DNA of 14,372 nt from Candidatus Falkowbacteria bacterium CG1_02_41_21 (GTDB lineage Bacteria > Patescibacteriota > Patescibacteriia > Patescibacteriales > UBA12465), in contig MNUV01000051.1 of NCBI GenBank assembly GCA_001871235.1, positions 1 through 14,372 of the forward strand, written 5' to 3'. The notes beneath the pieces are model-generated. The model did no database searches. It saw only the letters and a program-made list of their open reading frames with translations, and was not told where the DNA came from. Shown here in pieces: positions 1-9,022 of this stretch. Every line of letters begins with the position of its first letter. The stretch's first letter is position 1. The translations under genes were made by a program, and so were the position numbers.

Positions 1-197
1 AAACGGCGATTAATTTTTTGCCGCTTGTCTTCAAATAATTCCGGCAGACCATCCAGGGCCGTTTGTTTCCAGCGGGAAATAATGTTGGGATGGACTCCAT
101 ACTCCGAAGCGATTTCATTAGCCGTCTTGTCATTTCGCAAAATGGCGAGGACAATTTTAGCTTTTTCTTCTTTGGATACTTTGTTGTTTTGTTTCAT
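1..197 (-). CDS. IS3-family transposase OrfA, N-terminal part (runs off window edge)
   Basis: Reading the minus strand from an ATG at 197 gives 65 codons with no stop before the window edge, so only the N-terminus is visible. After a Lys/Glu-rich start there is a helix-turn-helix: residues around 27-45 read NEIASEYGVHPNIISRWK, followed by a LDGLPELFEDK segment. This is the characteristic DNA-binding region of IS3-family OrfA (transposase_8 type, 'YGVHPNQISQWK' pattern). In this family OrfA binds the terminal repeats, and OrfB, the DDE catalytic domain, is made by programmed frameshifting; OrfB would lie outside the window. The start is supported by an extended -10 just upstream. The element points away from groES. 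Family assignment is confident; the exact IS group is not determined. Confidence 0.85.
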   Translation of the reverse strand, partial: MKQNNKVSKEEKAKIVLAILRNDKTANEIASEYGVHPNIISRWKQTALDGLPELFEDKRQKINRR

Positions 198-205
198 ATG
201 GTCCT

Positions 206-214
206 ATTATACCA
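206..214 (-). promoter_or_regulatory. Extended -10 promoter of the IS transposase
   Basis: On the minus strand the sequence reads TGGTATAAT, a perfect TATAAT with the TGn extension (plus-strand 206-214). No -35 at normal spacing is convincing. The -10 ends only about 8 nt before the OrfA ATG, so the transcript would be leaderless or nearly so. An AGGA lies between the two but would be at the very 5' end of the RNA. Confidence 0.5.
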
Positions 215-244
215 TACCGGCCATCAACTTTTTAATAGGTCAAA

Positions 245-277
245 ATGTGTGCAGGATTACTGGACCATTATAGTTCA
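245..277 (-). repeat. Probable terminal end of the IS3-family element
   Basis: IS3-family elements start with 5'-TG and end with CA-3'. Upstream of OrfA, the minus strand reads TGAACTATAATGGTCCAG from position 277, an acceptable terminal sequence about 80 nt before the OrfA start. The partner inverted repeat is outside the window, so neither the exact boundary nor a target duplication can be confirmed. Position 277 is a best guess from the TG rule alone. Confidence 0.35.
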
Positions 278-305
278 ATAAACTTCGTATAAGTTTTTAT
301 CTACA

Positions 306-332
306 AAAACCCGCTATTAAAGCGGGTTTTTT
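306..332 (+). terminator. Intrinsic terminator, bidirectional, upstream of groES
   Basis: AAAACCCGCT (306-315) pairs perfectly with AGCGGGTTTT (321-330) around a 5-nt loop and is followed by further T residues. The A-rich left arm makes it work in both directions. On the plus strand it has no visible gene to terminate, because the IS end lies about 30 nt upstream. The original upstream gene is presumably beyond the IS or was lost. Confidence 0.8.
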
Positions 333-338
333 GCTGTC

Positions 339-366
339 TTGACAAGGGCGGAGGATGTGCTAAAAT
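339..366 (+). promoter_or_regulatory. Sigma70-type promoter of groES-groEL
   Basis: A perfect -35 TTGACA (339-344) is followed by a 16-nt spacer and TAAAAT as -10 (361-366). Predicted transcription starts around 373, inside the CIRCE operator. The leader to the groES ATG would be about 50 nt. Confidence 0.8.
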
Positions 367-369
367 ATT

Positions 370-396
370 TTAGCAATCACTCCTTTGGAGTGCTAA
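370..396 (+). promoter_or_regulatory. CIRCE operator (HrcA binding site)
   Basis: The left arm TTAGCAATC (370-378), nine spacer bases, and the right arm GAGTGCTAA (388-396) match the CIRCE consensus TTAGCACTC-N9-GAGTGCTAA with one mismatch, in the left arm. It begins 3 nt after the -10 and covers the predicted start site, the classical placement for repression by HrcA, whose activity depends on GroEL. hrcA itself is not in the window. Confidence 0.93.
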
Positions 397-424
397 AAAA
401 AGATTATAATTAACCAACAAAAAT

Positions 425-718
425 ATGAACTTAATGCCTCTAAATGACAACGTTTTGATTAAGCCGGTGGCCAAAGAAACCGCCACTAAAAGTGGCATTG
501 TTTTGCCGGATTCCGTTAAAAACGAAGGTCCGGCCCAGGGCCAAGTTTTAGCCGTGGGCGAAGGTCTATTATTGGAAAATGGCTCTCGCGCTAAGATGGC
601 GGTTAATGTTGGCGACCAAGTGCTGTATAAAAAAAGTTATAGCGCGGAAGAGTTGGAACTGGATGAAGGCAAATGCGTTCTAATCAGCGAGCATGATATT
701 TTAGGAATCATTAAATAA
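425..718 (+). CDS. groES: Co-chaperonin GroES (Hsp10)
   Basis: This 97-residue protein has the normal family length. It forms the heptameric lid that caps GroEL and closes the folding chamber in the cytoplasm. The start LMPLNDNVLIKPV is the conserved first beta strand. KETATKSGIVLPDSV is the mobile loop with the hydrophobic tripeptide IVL that contacts the GroEL apical domain. The end, ILISEHDILGIIK in type, is the usual C-terminal strand. groEL follows 25 nt downstream in the same operon, under the CIRCE-regulated promoter. The ATG is preceded by an A/T-rich leader without a Shine-Dalgarno sequence, as for all genes here. Identification is certain. Confidence 0.98.
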   Translation: MNLMPLNDNVLIKPVAKETATKSGIVLPDSVKNEGPAQGQVLAVGEGLLLENGSRAKMAVNVGDQVLYKKSYSAEELELDEGKCVLISEHDILGIIK

Positions 719-722
719 TTAA

Positions 723-2405
<1,683 letters not shown>

Positions 2406-2435
2406 AATTCTATTTAATCCAATATTATTGCTATG

Positions 2436-2466
2436 AAGCAGGGGCTTAATTGGCCCCTGCTTTTGT
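2436..2466 (+). terminator. Intrinsic terminator of groES-groEL
   Basis: AAGCAGGGGC (2436-2445) and GCCCCTGCTT (2453-2462) form a 10-bp GC-rich stem with a 7-nt loop, continuing into TTTTGTT. Its T tract touches the -35 of the next promoter, so the two transcription units are packed back to back. Confidence 0.9.
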
Positions 2467-2494
2467 TGCCATTTTTTTTATTTTATAGTAAAAT
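2466..2494 (+). promoter_or_regulatory. Promoter of the T4SS-like operon
   Basis: TTGCCA (2466-2471), a 17-nt T-rich spacer and TAAAAT (2489-2494) make a good sigma70-type promoter just behind the groEL terminator. Predicted start is near 2501, giving a leader of about 30 nt. No equally good promoter was noticed in the short gaps of the next ten genes, so it probably drives the whole cluster. Confidence 0.7.
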
Positions 2495-2529
2495 AGAGAA
2501 TAGATAAGAGATAAAATTAGAAATAAAAT

Positions 2530-3153
2530 ATGGCCGTTGATCAGCAATTATTAAATCGAGGCGGCGGTCAGAATCCGGCCGAATCCGGCGATGATGTCAT
2601 GGCCAGTCGTTTGATGCAGGATAAGAATAAGGCCAAAGCTGCTTCGGGCCCTGATTCTAATGAAGAGCCAAAAATGAATTTTGATCGCTATAGTCCTTTG
2701 GCCCAAATGGGCTCAATTATCAGAAGAGAGCAGGCGATTCAAAGTTCCGGTACCGGGCAGAAAGATCCGGCGGCGGCTTCCGGTGTTTTAGCCAAGATGA
2801 ACGATGCGACCGCTAGTATTTTAAAATGGTGTTGGCAGAATCTTATTTTTTCTAGTTTTTCCAGTTCCATTATTTATATTGATATCCATGTTTTAGGCCA
2901 TATGCTTTGGCCAAAAATGTTTTGCAAGTTAGGTCATGAGTGGATACCGAAGGAAATGAAAAAAGCGGCGCCGAAACAGGCCGAGATGTTCGGCGAACAG
3001 ATTGGTACTTGTGAAAAAGGCTGTTGTTGTTGCGTCAATGGTTTTTGCGGTCTAATTACTATCGCCGTTCTGGCCATTATGGGCGCAGTAGTGGGTCTTA
3101 TCAATAGTACGATTGGAGAGACCTTTGGTTGGATATCGGGGTTGTTTGATTAA
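2530..3153 (+). CDS. Cys-rich membrane protein of unknown function, first gene of T4SS-like operon
   Basis: I do not recognise a named family. The 207-residue protein has a polar, probably disordered first 90 residues rich in Gly, Ala, Ser and Asp. A hydrophobic stretch follows at about 104-127 (NLIFSSFSSSIIYIDIHVLG), then a basic/amphipathic stretch FCKLGHEWIPKEMKK. Next is a cysteine cluster, CEKGCCCCVNGFC (161-173), directly before a second hydrophobic helix at about 174-192 (LITIAVLAIMGAVVGL). It has eight cysteines in all (101, 132, 161, 165-168, 173). There is no N-terminal signal peptide. The gene opens the operon and lies 16 nt before the VirB6-like gene, so a role in the same membrane complex is likely but inferred. 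Metal binding or lipidation of the Cys cluster is possible but unproven. Confidence 0.85.
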   Translation: MAVDQQLLNRGGGQNPAESGDDVMASRLMQDKNKAKAASGPDSNEEPKMNFDRYSPLAQMGSIIRREQAIQSSGTGQKDPAAASGVLAKMNDATASILKWCWQNLIFSSFSSSIIYIDIHVLGHMLWPKMFCKLGHEWIPKEMKKAAPKQAEMFGEQIGTCEKGCCCCVNGFCGLITIAVLAIMGAVVGLINSTIGETFGWISGLFD

Positions 3154-3169
3154 TAAATTTTTAAAATAA

Positions 3170-6001
3170 ATGAAATCTTGCTTATCTAAAAATCAATCAA
3201 TTTTCTTGCTGGTTTTTATTTTGGTCTTAGGCAGTTTTATTCTGGCCAATCCGGTTCAAGCCAGTTGGTTCGGCGATGCTGTCGCCCAATTGATCGGTTG
3301 GATAGTTTACGCTTTTGTTTACGTGATTGGGCTGCTCATTATGCTCGTGATGTGGGTGTTGATTAAGCTTGCCCAGTATAATGATTTTATTAATGCTACT
3401 CCGGTTCAGTTTGGTTGGACTATTGTCCGTGATGTTTGTAACATGTTTTTTATTTTGATTCTCTTGATTATCGCTTTCGCCACTATTTTGCGGGTGGAGC
3501 GTTATAGTTTCAAAACTTTGCTGCCCAAATTAATTTTAATGGCGGTCTTAATCAATTTCTCCAAATTGATTTGTGGCGTTTTTATCGATTTTGCTCAAGT
3601 TATCATGCTCACTTTTGTTAACGGTTTCAAGGACATCGGTACCGGCAACCTGACTAATATGTTGGGCATCGACAAGATTATGAGTATTGATAGCAGTACC
3701 ACGGCAGAAGATGATGGTGCAGTTACCGCTTGGTCAATTGTCGGTGCTTATATGTTGGCTCTGATGTATTCCGTCATTGCTTTGATTACTTTAGTCACGA
3801 TGTTGGCCGTTTTAGCCATGAGAATGATTATGATTTGGGTTTATGTCGTGTTGTCTCCGATGGCCTATCTCTTGTCAGCTTTTCCGGATGGAAAAAAATA
3901 TGCGTCTCAATGGTGGGAAGAATTTTCCAAGAATTTAATCGTCGGTCCGATTCTCGCTTTCTTTATCTGGCTGTCATTTGTTTCTTTGGGCGGCGTCACC
4001 TCTCCCGGCGATCATGATCCGGTAAACCAAGTGATGCTCGCCGGAAAGACTTTAGAGAAAGCTGATGCCACCGGGATGACAAATATAACCGCTTCCACCA
4101 CCGGTCCATCCGCGGCCATTACCGAGGCGGGCAGTCCGGATCATATGATCAAGTTTATCATTTCCATCGCCATGTTAATCGGCGGTCTGCAGATATCACA
4201 GCAATTGGGCGGACAAGCTGGCGGTATGGCCGGAAAGGGCCTGGCTAAATTACAGAAAATGGGTAGTGGCGCCATGAAGAGTGTCGGTACCGGTTTGAAA
4301 CGGGCGACTGGCGTGGAGAGAGTCCAGATGGCTTACAAGTCATATAAGGACATGAAAGCTTCGGAAAGAACAGTTCGAGCTAGAGATGATGCGGGCTGGG
4401 CTAATAGAAAAATTGGCGGTATTAAGGAGGGCGCTAGTAATGTTGTCCAAAAAACTTCTAGTGGAATTGTTCGGGGCGTTGATTTTAGAGGTAATAGAAA
4501 AATAAAAGAAGCTGAAGAAACTAAAAAAAGAATTGAAACCAACACCAACGAACAACTTGAGGGAGTTAATGAGGATCGGACAAAACTAACAAGCGAAAAA
4601 ATGGAAAATCAAGAGGCAATAGATAAAATTGATAATAGCAGAACCGCTGAGAAGGCCACCAAGATAAAGGAGATTGAAAGCCACAGAAGAAAAGTTGGAC
4701 TCGTGAGTAATTCTGAGGAGGTTGATAAGCAATTGGCCATATTTAATAATGATTTTGATAAAGAAACATCCAAGAGAAAAAAACCACTTGAAGATAAAAA
4801 GGCTGGATTTAGTGACAGAGCGACAAAATTAGAGGAAAAAGAAGGCAGTATTAAGGCTGGAGCTAAGATTGGAATCGAAGAACAAGATAAAAAAATTACT
4901 AAAGTTAAAGCTCATCAGGAAAAAGCCACGAAATGGGTTAATCGAGGCTTGGGTGCTGTTGTTGGCGGGGCAGCCGGAGCTTTAACTGGTAATCCTATTT
5001 TAGTGGCGGCCGGAGTTGTTGGCGGCGGTATGGCGAAAGAAAAACTGGAGAAATCCGGTAAGGCTAATTTGAAGCGAGCTGCCAATTATAATACTCAAAA
5101 AATTTCTACCAAGAAAGAGGAATTAAAAAACGCTGGTAAGGAAAAAATAATGGAAGTTATAAAAAATTCCAGTGATCATCATGAGCATGCCGCGGCTGTT
5201 ACTATTGCCTTAGAAAAAGGTCATTTTTCTAATATTAATGAGGCCAAAGCAGAGGCTCAAAAAGTTCGTGACCGCTTTAAGAATGATGACCGAGTTAATA
5301 CTAGCATGGATGATGCAGCAACGACTAAATATCCTAGTATAGCGAAACCATACGCTACTTTAGAAAATAATAGTGCTACGGCGACAGAAAAATCAGAGGC
5401 CCATTCTCAAATTGTTAGTAGTTTTGAAAATGGACATTCTGAAATCAAGAGTTTGGACAATAATGCCATTAATATTGCCATTGAGGCTATTGCTGAGGGG
5501 TTAAAAGATGTGACATTTCAAGGCCAATATGATAAGTCTTCTGACGCCCAAAAGAATACTGTTAAATTAGCGTTGCGGAATAAAATTGGAGAGGTTGAAG
5601 GAAGCGCTAAAACTGATGATGACCATAAAAAAGCTTATAATCTTAAGAAAAAATTGGCCTATGTCGACAGCTTTAATTTGAATCATTTTGGTAAGAGCTC
5701 GGATATGAGCGATCCTCAGCAAAAGAGAAATCGTGATCAGAAAAAAGAGTTCTTGGGCTCAATGAAAAAAGATGATTTATTAAAATCCATTACCAATAAT
5801 AGTTCCAATAAGCAATTGTTACAAGAAATTAAAGTTAATTTAGATGCCAGCGGAGTTAAAATCAATCAAAGTACTGATCTTAAAGAAATAACTAAACAGT
5901 TGAATAAAGTTATGCCTAATGCCGGTTTTGCTATACCGAATAAGGATGCGGACAATATTGCTCGGAGCGTTCAAGATTATACCACAAATCTTTCGGCATA
6001 A
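3170..6001 (+). CDS. VirB6/TrbL-like T4SS polytopic membrane protein with large C-terminal extension
   Basis: The 943-residue protein begins with a signal peptide (basic start, hydrophobic core 11-25, VQA cleavage motif ending at 31). Further membrane segments lie at about 38-65, 91-108, 118-148, 190-220, 221-238, 255-275 and 327-345. The pattern Q-Y-N-D-F-I-N-A-x-P-V followed by GWTIVRDVCNMFFI and the LPKLILMAVLINFSK block is typical of the TrbL/VirB6-type proteins seen in CPR genomes; VirB6 forms part of the inner-membrane channel of type IV secretion systems. After a Gly-rich linker (345-375) comes about 570 residues of mostly charged helical sequence, coiled-coil-like at 440-590. This is interrupted by a Gly/Ala/Val hydrophobic hairpin at 593-622. 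The extension is richer in AAA/AAT codons than the membrane part. The family call rests on pattern recognition; the extension's role is unknown. Confidence 0.85.
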   Translation: MKSCLSKNQSIFLLVFILVLGSFILANPVQASWFGDAVAQLIGWIVYAFVYVIGLLIMLVMWVLIKLAQYNDFINATPVQFGWTIVRDVCNMFFILILLIIAFATILRVERYSFKTLLPKLILMAVLINFSKLICGVFIDFAQVIMLTFVNGFKDIGTGNLTNMLGIDKIMSIDSSTTAEDDGAVTAWSIVGAYMLALMYSVIALITLVTMLAVLAMRMIMIWVYVVLSPMAYLLSAFPDGKKYASQWWEEFSKNLIVGPILAFFIWLSFVSLGGVTSPGDHDPVNQVMLAGKTLEKADATGMTNITASTTGPSAAITEAGSPDHMIKFIISIAMLIGGLQISQQLGGQAGGMAGKGLAKLQKMGSGAMKSVGTGLKRATGVERVQMAYKSYKDMKASERTVRARDDAGWANRKIGGIKEGASNVVQKTSSGIVRGVDFRGNRKIKEAEETKKRIETNTNEQLEGVNEDRTKLTSEKMENQEAIDKIDNSRTAEKATKIKEIESHRRKVGLVSNSEEVDKQLAIFNNDFDKETSKRKKPLEDKKAGFSDRATKLEEKEGSIKAGAKIGIEEQDKKITKVKAHQEKATKWVNRGLGAVVGGAAGALTGNPILVAAGVVGGGMAKEKLEKSGKANLKRAANYNTQKISTKKEELKNAGKEKIMEVIKNSSDHHEHAAAVTIALEKGHFSNINEAKAEAQKVRDRFKNDDRVNTSMDDAATTKYPSIAKPYATLENNSATATEKSEAHSQIVSSFENGHSEIKSLDNNAINIAIEAIAEGLKDVTFQGQYDKSSDAQKNTVKLALRNKIGEVEGSAKTDDDHKKAYNLKKKLAYVDSFNLNHFGKSSDMSDPQQKRNRDQKKEFLGSMKKDDLLKSITNNSSNKQLLQEIKVNLDASGVKINQSTDLKEITKQLNKVMPNAGFAIPNKDADNIARSVQDYTTNLSA

Positions 6002-6030
6002 TTATTTAATTATTCACCCATCAATATTAT

Positions 6031-7194
6031 ATGGAAAGTAAGGCAATGCAATTTTTGAAGAAACTAGTTGAGCTTCCAGAGGAGGTCAGGTTATATTTTG
6101 GTTCTCCAGCTGAATATCAGGCCACCAAAGAAATTGAAACCGATTACCAATTATCCAGCGATGATTTAGATAATATAGTTAATGATATCTTTATCGCCGA
6201 CTTCAGTCTGGCTTCTTTAGACGGTGCTCTGAAAGCCACCAAAGTCCCGGCTCCCTCACAGTCCAAATTAGCGGCGGATATTTTAGGAAAATTATTTTTA
6301 CCGGTCGCTGCCTTTCTGAAGATTGATGTCAAAGCGGAGATTATTAAACGGGGACATCGGCCGGAAATATATCAACCATATTTAGATAATTTTGCCGAGG
6401 TGATTGAAGACAAAAATTTTGAATCCTTGGAAGAATTGGTTGATTTGCATGAGAGCACTTTCAATCCAGTGGAAGAGGAGAATGCCTCTCTGGATTTATT
6501 TACTGGTGATCTAAAAGGAATTTTAAATGATACCGATATTGACGCGGTTAATACTTTAAATGGCGCTTTAATTTATTTGTTGAGTAATAAGCCGGATTTT
6601 CATAATAAGATTAATAAAACCTTATTGGACAATCAGGAAGTGATTACCACGCAAAGCTTAACCTGGGCCGAAGGCGCTAAGGCTGGGACGGCGGCTAATT
6701 GGTTGAAGGATTTTATTAAAGAAAACGGCAGTGATATCTATAATTCCGTGGTCCTGTCTCGTTATCTGGCTACCTCGCCTAACCCCCAATTGCTAACTGA
6801 AGGAGAAAGGAAAATAGTGCGTCGTTTGCTCCGACTCTATCGTAATTTAGTTTTCTTTCCGGAGTCTATGAGTGATGTACCGATGGAAGAATGGGAAATA
6901 ATTCCAGTAGAGAAGGTGAGCGTGGAAAAACCAATTTTGGGTAAACCAAAAGATAATCCAGCTCCGGTGGTTATAGAAAATAAAGAAGAAGTCAAAGCAG
7001 TAGCGGTTGCCCCAGCCGTTAAAAAGATAGTAACTCCCAAACTGGTTGCGACTAAGGTCCCAATGGAAATTGCCAAAGCGGGAACTGATCCGGAAGAGGC
7101 CAAATTAATTTCTTTATTGACTAAATATGCCCCTAATTCTCTGGAAGCTAGAGTAGTGAAGGAAGAAATCAAGAGACGCCGAAAGAAGAGTTAA
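6031..7194 (+). CDS. Helical protein of unknown function in T4SS-like operon (paralogue A)
   Basis: I do not recognise a named family. The 387-residue protein is acidic, mostly helical and lacks a signal peptide or clear membrane span. Residues 15-100 (LPEEVRLYFGSPAEY to FLPVAAFLKID) resemble the first 95 residues of the next gene in length, helix order and several matched positions, which suggests an old tandem duplication. A conserved-looking block LTEGERKIVRRLLRLYRNLVFFPES occupies 255-279. A low-complexity Pro/Val/Ala/Lys linker follows (about 295-350), ending in a small basic helical tail (LLTKYAPNSLEARVVKEEIKRRRKKS in type, cut here to its character). The gene sits 29 nt after the VirB6-like gene and 34 nt before its likely paralogue. 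A cytoplasmic accessory role near the T4SS membrane core is inference. Confidence 0.85.
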   Translation: MESKAMQFLKKLVELPEEVRLYFGSPAEYQATKEIETDYQLSSDDLDNIVNDIFIADFSLASLDGALKATKVPAPSQSKLAADILGKLFLPVAAFLKIDVKAEIIKRGHRPEIYQPYLDNFAEVIEDKNFESLEELVDLHESTFNPVEEENASLDLFTGDLKGILNDTDIDAVNTLNGALIYLLSNKPDFHNKINKTLLDNQEVITTQSLTWAEGAKAGTAANWLKDFIKENGSDIYNSVVLSRYLATSPNPQLLTEGERKIVRRLLRLYRNLVFFPESMSDVPMEEWEIIPVEKVSVEKPILGKPKDNPAPVVIENKEEVKAVAVAPAVKKIVTPKLVATKVPMEIAKAGTDPEEAKLISLLTKYAPNSLEARVVKEEIKRRRKKS

Positions 7195-7228
7195 TTATTT
7201 ATCGCTACGCATTTAATACTACACAACT

Positions 7229-8551
7229 ATGTTTGATTATTTCGAACAATTCAACAAACTAGATCCAAAAATCAAAGAAAAAGTATCTAATCCTTTTGTG
7301 ATGGGAGTGGTTGATGAATTGGAGAAAAAATATGGAATTGATTTGGCTATGGTCGTCATGATGGTGATGATTAAGGCTGTTTTAGTCAACGATTTGGCGA
7401 TTTATTTATCTGATCAGTTTTCTTTAAGTGAAGACAAGGCTAAGGCCCTGGCCACCGATCTAAAGGAAAAAGTCTTTTTGGGCGTAGCGAGTTATTTAGG
7501 CATGGATCTAAGCCAACTGTTTGTAACCAAAGTGGTTGGGCCTAAACCAGAAGAGTTTAAGAAGGAAGTTCCAGCTCCGACGCTGGATGAGTATGGCCAA
7601 GAGATAGATGCCATTATTCGGGCGACAATTATTGAAATGAATTTAGATTTGTCTTTAGATTTAGCTGAGAAATTAGCTAACACCCTAAAATTATATTGGC
7701 GCGGAGTGCGGGCCAAAATTGATACCCGCCCCATTTTAACCAAGCCGATTAATAATGGTGGTTTTGCTTTGACGACTCCAGTGGTGGATAGCCTATTGGG
7801 TGCTTTAGATGAAAAGAAAATTCTCAACCTCAATAAAAAGCACGCCGTAATCAAAAAACCGGCGTCTGGTGTTTTAGAAAAGATTGGTCAATTGACCAGA
7901 ACCGCTCCCCGTCATGAAGATGATTATAATTTAGCCATGGCTTTAGATACTAAGCACGAATTGGCTAGTGGAATTGATTTGTCTCACGAAATAGCGCCGA
8001 CTAAACCGGTATCCTCGGCTTTACCCAGTATCGTCAAAAAACCCGACATCTCTTCGGTTATGGAAAAGATGGCGCCTGAACCGGCGATAGTAACTCCGGT
8101 TGTTCCGCCAATTCCGGTAGTCAAACCAGTTGTTCCGGTTCCAACAAAACCTCCAGTAGCGGTCGCTCCAGCTCGTCCGGTGGAGAATAAGGTTAAGCCG
8201 CGGGTGGAAGACATCAAACCAATTAGAATCATGAACCCGATTGATGAATTGCGTTATATGGATTTAGTTAATTTTAGGAGAATTGCTAAGGACCCGATTG
8301 ATATTACTAAGAAGATCAAAAGCCGGATTAAGCTATTGGAAGGGGAAGATTATGAAAAAGGTTTGGCCGGTGTTACTGCCTGGCGTCAAAGTCCGGTCAA
8401 TAAATTATATTTGAAGATTATTAATTCCAGTTTGAGCAATAGCCAGACTATTCCGCAAGTGATTGAAGATTTTAAATCCAAGAAGCAAGATTACCTGACG
8501 CTCGCCGAAGCGGAAGCTATTATTTCCTTAAACAGCGACTTAAAGTTTTAA
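7229..8551 (+). CDS. Helical protein of unknown function in T4SS-like operon (paralogue B)
   Basis: No named family is recognised. The 440-residue protein starts with a helical domain (about 8-95: LDPKIKEKVSNPF, then ELEKKYGIDLAMVVMMVMIK, ending KVFLGVASYLGMD) that resembles the preceding product. A second helical segment at 120-160 (EIDAIIRATIIEMNLDLSLDLAEKLANTLK) may be another copy of the same kind of unit. Residues 256-330 form a Pro/Val-rich linker (PVVPPIPVVKPVVPVPTKPP). The final 110 residues form a separate basic domain beginning IRIMNPIDELRYMDLVNFRRIAKDP. The Met-rich hydrophobic helix at 39-52 could be membrane-associated but is short. The gene ends 4 nt before the PrgI gene, so the two are probably translated together. 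Function unknown. Confidence 0.85.
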   Translation: MFDYFEQFNKLDPKIKEKVSNPFVMGVVDELEKKYGIDLAMVVMMVMIKAVLVNDLAIYLSDQFSLSEDKAKALATDLKEKVFLGVASYLGMDLSQLFVTKVVGPKPEEFKKEVPAPTLDEYGQEIDAIIRATIIEMNLDLSLDLAEKLANTLKLYWRGVRAKIDTRPILTKPINNGGFALTTPVVDSLLGALDEKKILNLNKKHAVIKKPASGVLEKIGQLTRTAPRHEDDYNLAMALDTKHELASGIDLSHEIAPTKPVSSALPSIVKKPDISSVMEKMAPEPAIVTPVVPPIPVVKPVVPVPTKPPVAVAPARPVENKVKPRVEDIKPIRIMNPIDELRYMDLVNFRRIAKDPIDITKKIKSRIKLLEGEDYEKGLAGVTAWRQSPVNKLYLKIINSSLSNSQTIPQVIEDFKSKKQDYLTLAEAEAIISLNSDLKF

Positions 8552-8555
8552 GATT

Positions 8556-8996
8556 ATGCAACAATATACCGTCCCGCAATTTATTGACGTTGAGGCCAAG
8601 ATTATTGGTCCGATTACGACTCGCCAATTCTTAATTTTTTTGGGAGCGGCTTTAATAATTTTTATTTCTTATAAAGTTTTTGATTTTGGACTTTTTTTGG
8701 TCATTGGGATTACCGTTTTTCTAATCGCCGGAACTTTCGCCTTTTTGAAAGTTAACGGCCGGCCTTTCCATTATTTTGTTTTAAATTTGGTTCAAACTTT
8801 TAGGAAGCCGTCAGTCCGAGTTTGGAATCATCAGCAAGCCAGTTTTGAAGAAAAAGAGAAGAAGGAATTCAAATTTGAAGAAGTGGTGGTTAACAAGAAG
8901 TTGAATGAGGCGACATTGGCCGAATTATCTTTGATTATCGATACCAAGGGTAAATATAAAGGAGAAAATGGCAATCAAGATATCAAGAATCTTTAA
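8556..8996 (+). CDS. prgI: PrgI family (VirB3-like) T4SS inner-membrane protein
   Basis: The 146-residue protein matches the PrgI pattern: a short N-terminus MQQYTVPQFIDVEAKIIGPITTRQ, two adjacent membrane helices at about 24-40 and 43-65, then GRPFHYFVLNLVQTFRKPSVRVW. PrgI proteins occur in Gram-positive-type conjugation loci, directly before the VirB4 ATPase gene, and are regarded as the VirB3 counterpart that anchors VirB4 at the membrane. The same order is seen here: the split VirB4 genes follow after 26 nt. A charged cytoplasmic tail (about 95-146) extends beyond the core. The start is 4 nt after the upstream stop, with no Shine-Dalgarno sequence. Family call is confident; the exact partner contacts are known only from the family. 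Confidence 0.9.
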   Translation: MQQYTVPQFIDVEAKIIGPITTRQFLIFLGAALIIFISYKVFDFGLFLVIGITVFLIAGTFAFLKVNGRPFHYFVLNLVQTFRKPSVRVWNHQQASFEEKEKKEFKFEEVVVNKKLNEATLAELSLIIDTKGKYKGENGNQDIKNL

Positions 8997-9022
8997 TTTA
9001 TAAATAATAATTTTTAAATACC

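Noticed and set aside
25..281. Plus-strand open frames of 72-82 codons at the left end
   Set aside because: They are antisense to the clearly recognisable IS3 OrfA reading frame and its terminal region, and their translations have no protein-like features.
278..297. ACTTCGTATA stretch resembling one arm of loxP, with a small AAACTT/AAGTTT inverted repeat
   Set aside because: There is no second loxP-like arm and an extra A in the match; the 6-bp hairpin is weak and A/T-only. Treated as chance.
385..410. A second promoter with TATAAT at 405-410 before groES
   Set aside because: The TTGGAG at 385-390 is only 14 nt away and lies inside CIRCE; it would leave a leader of less than 10 nt. The TTGACA/TAAAAT pair is far better.
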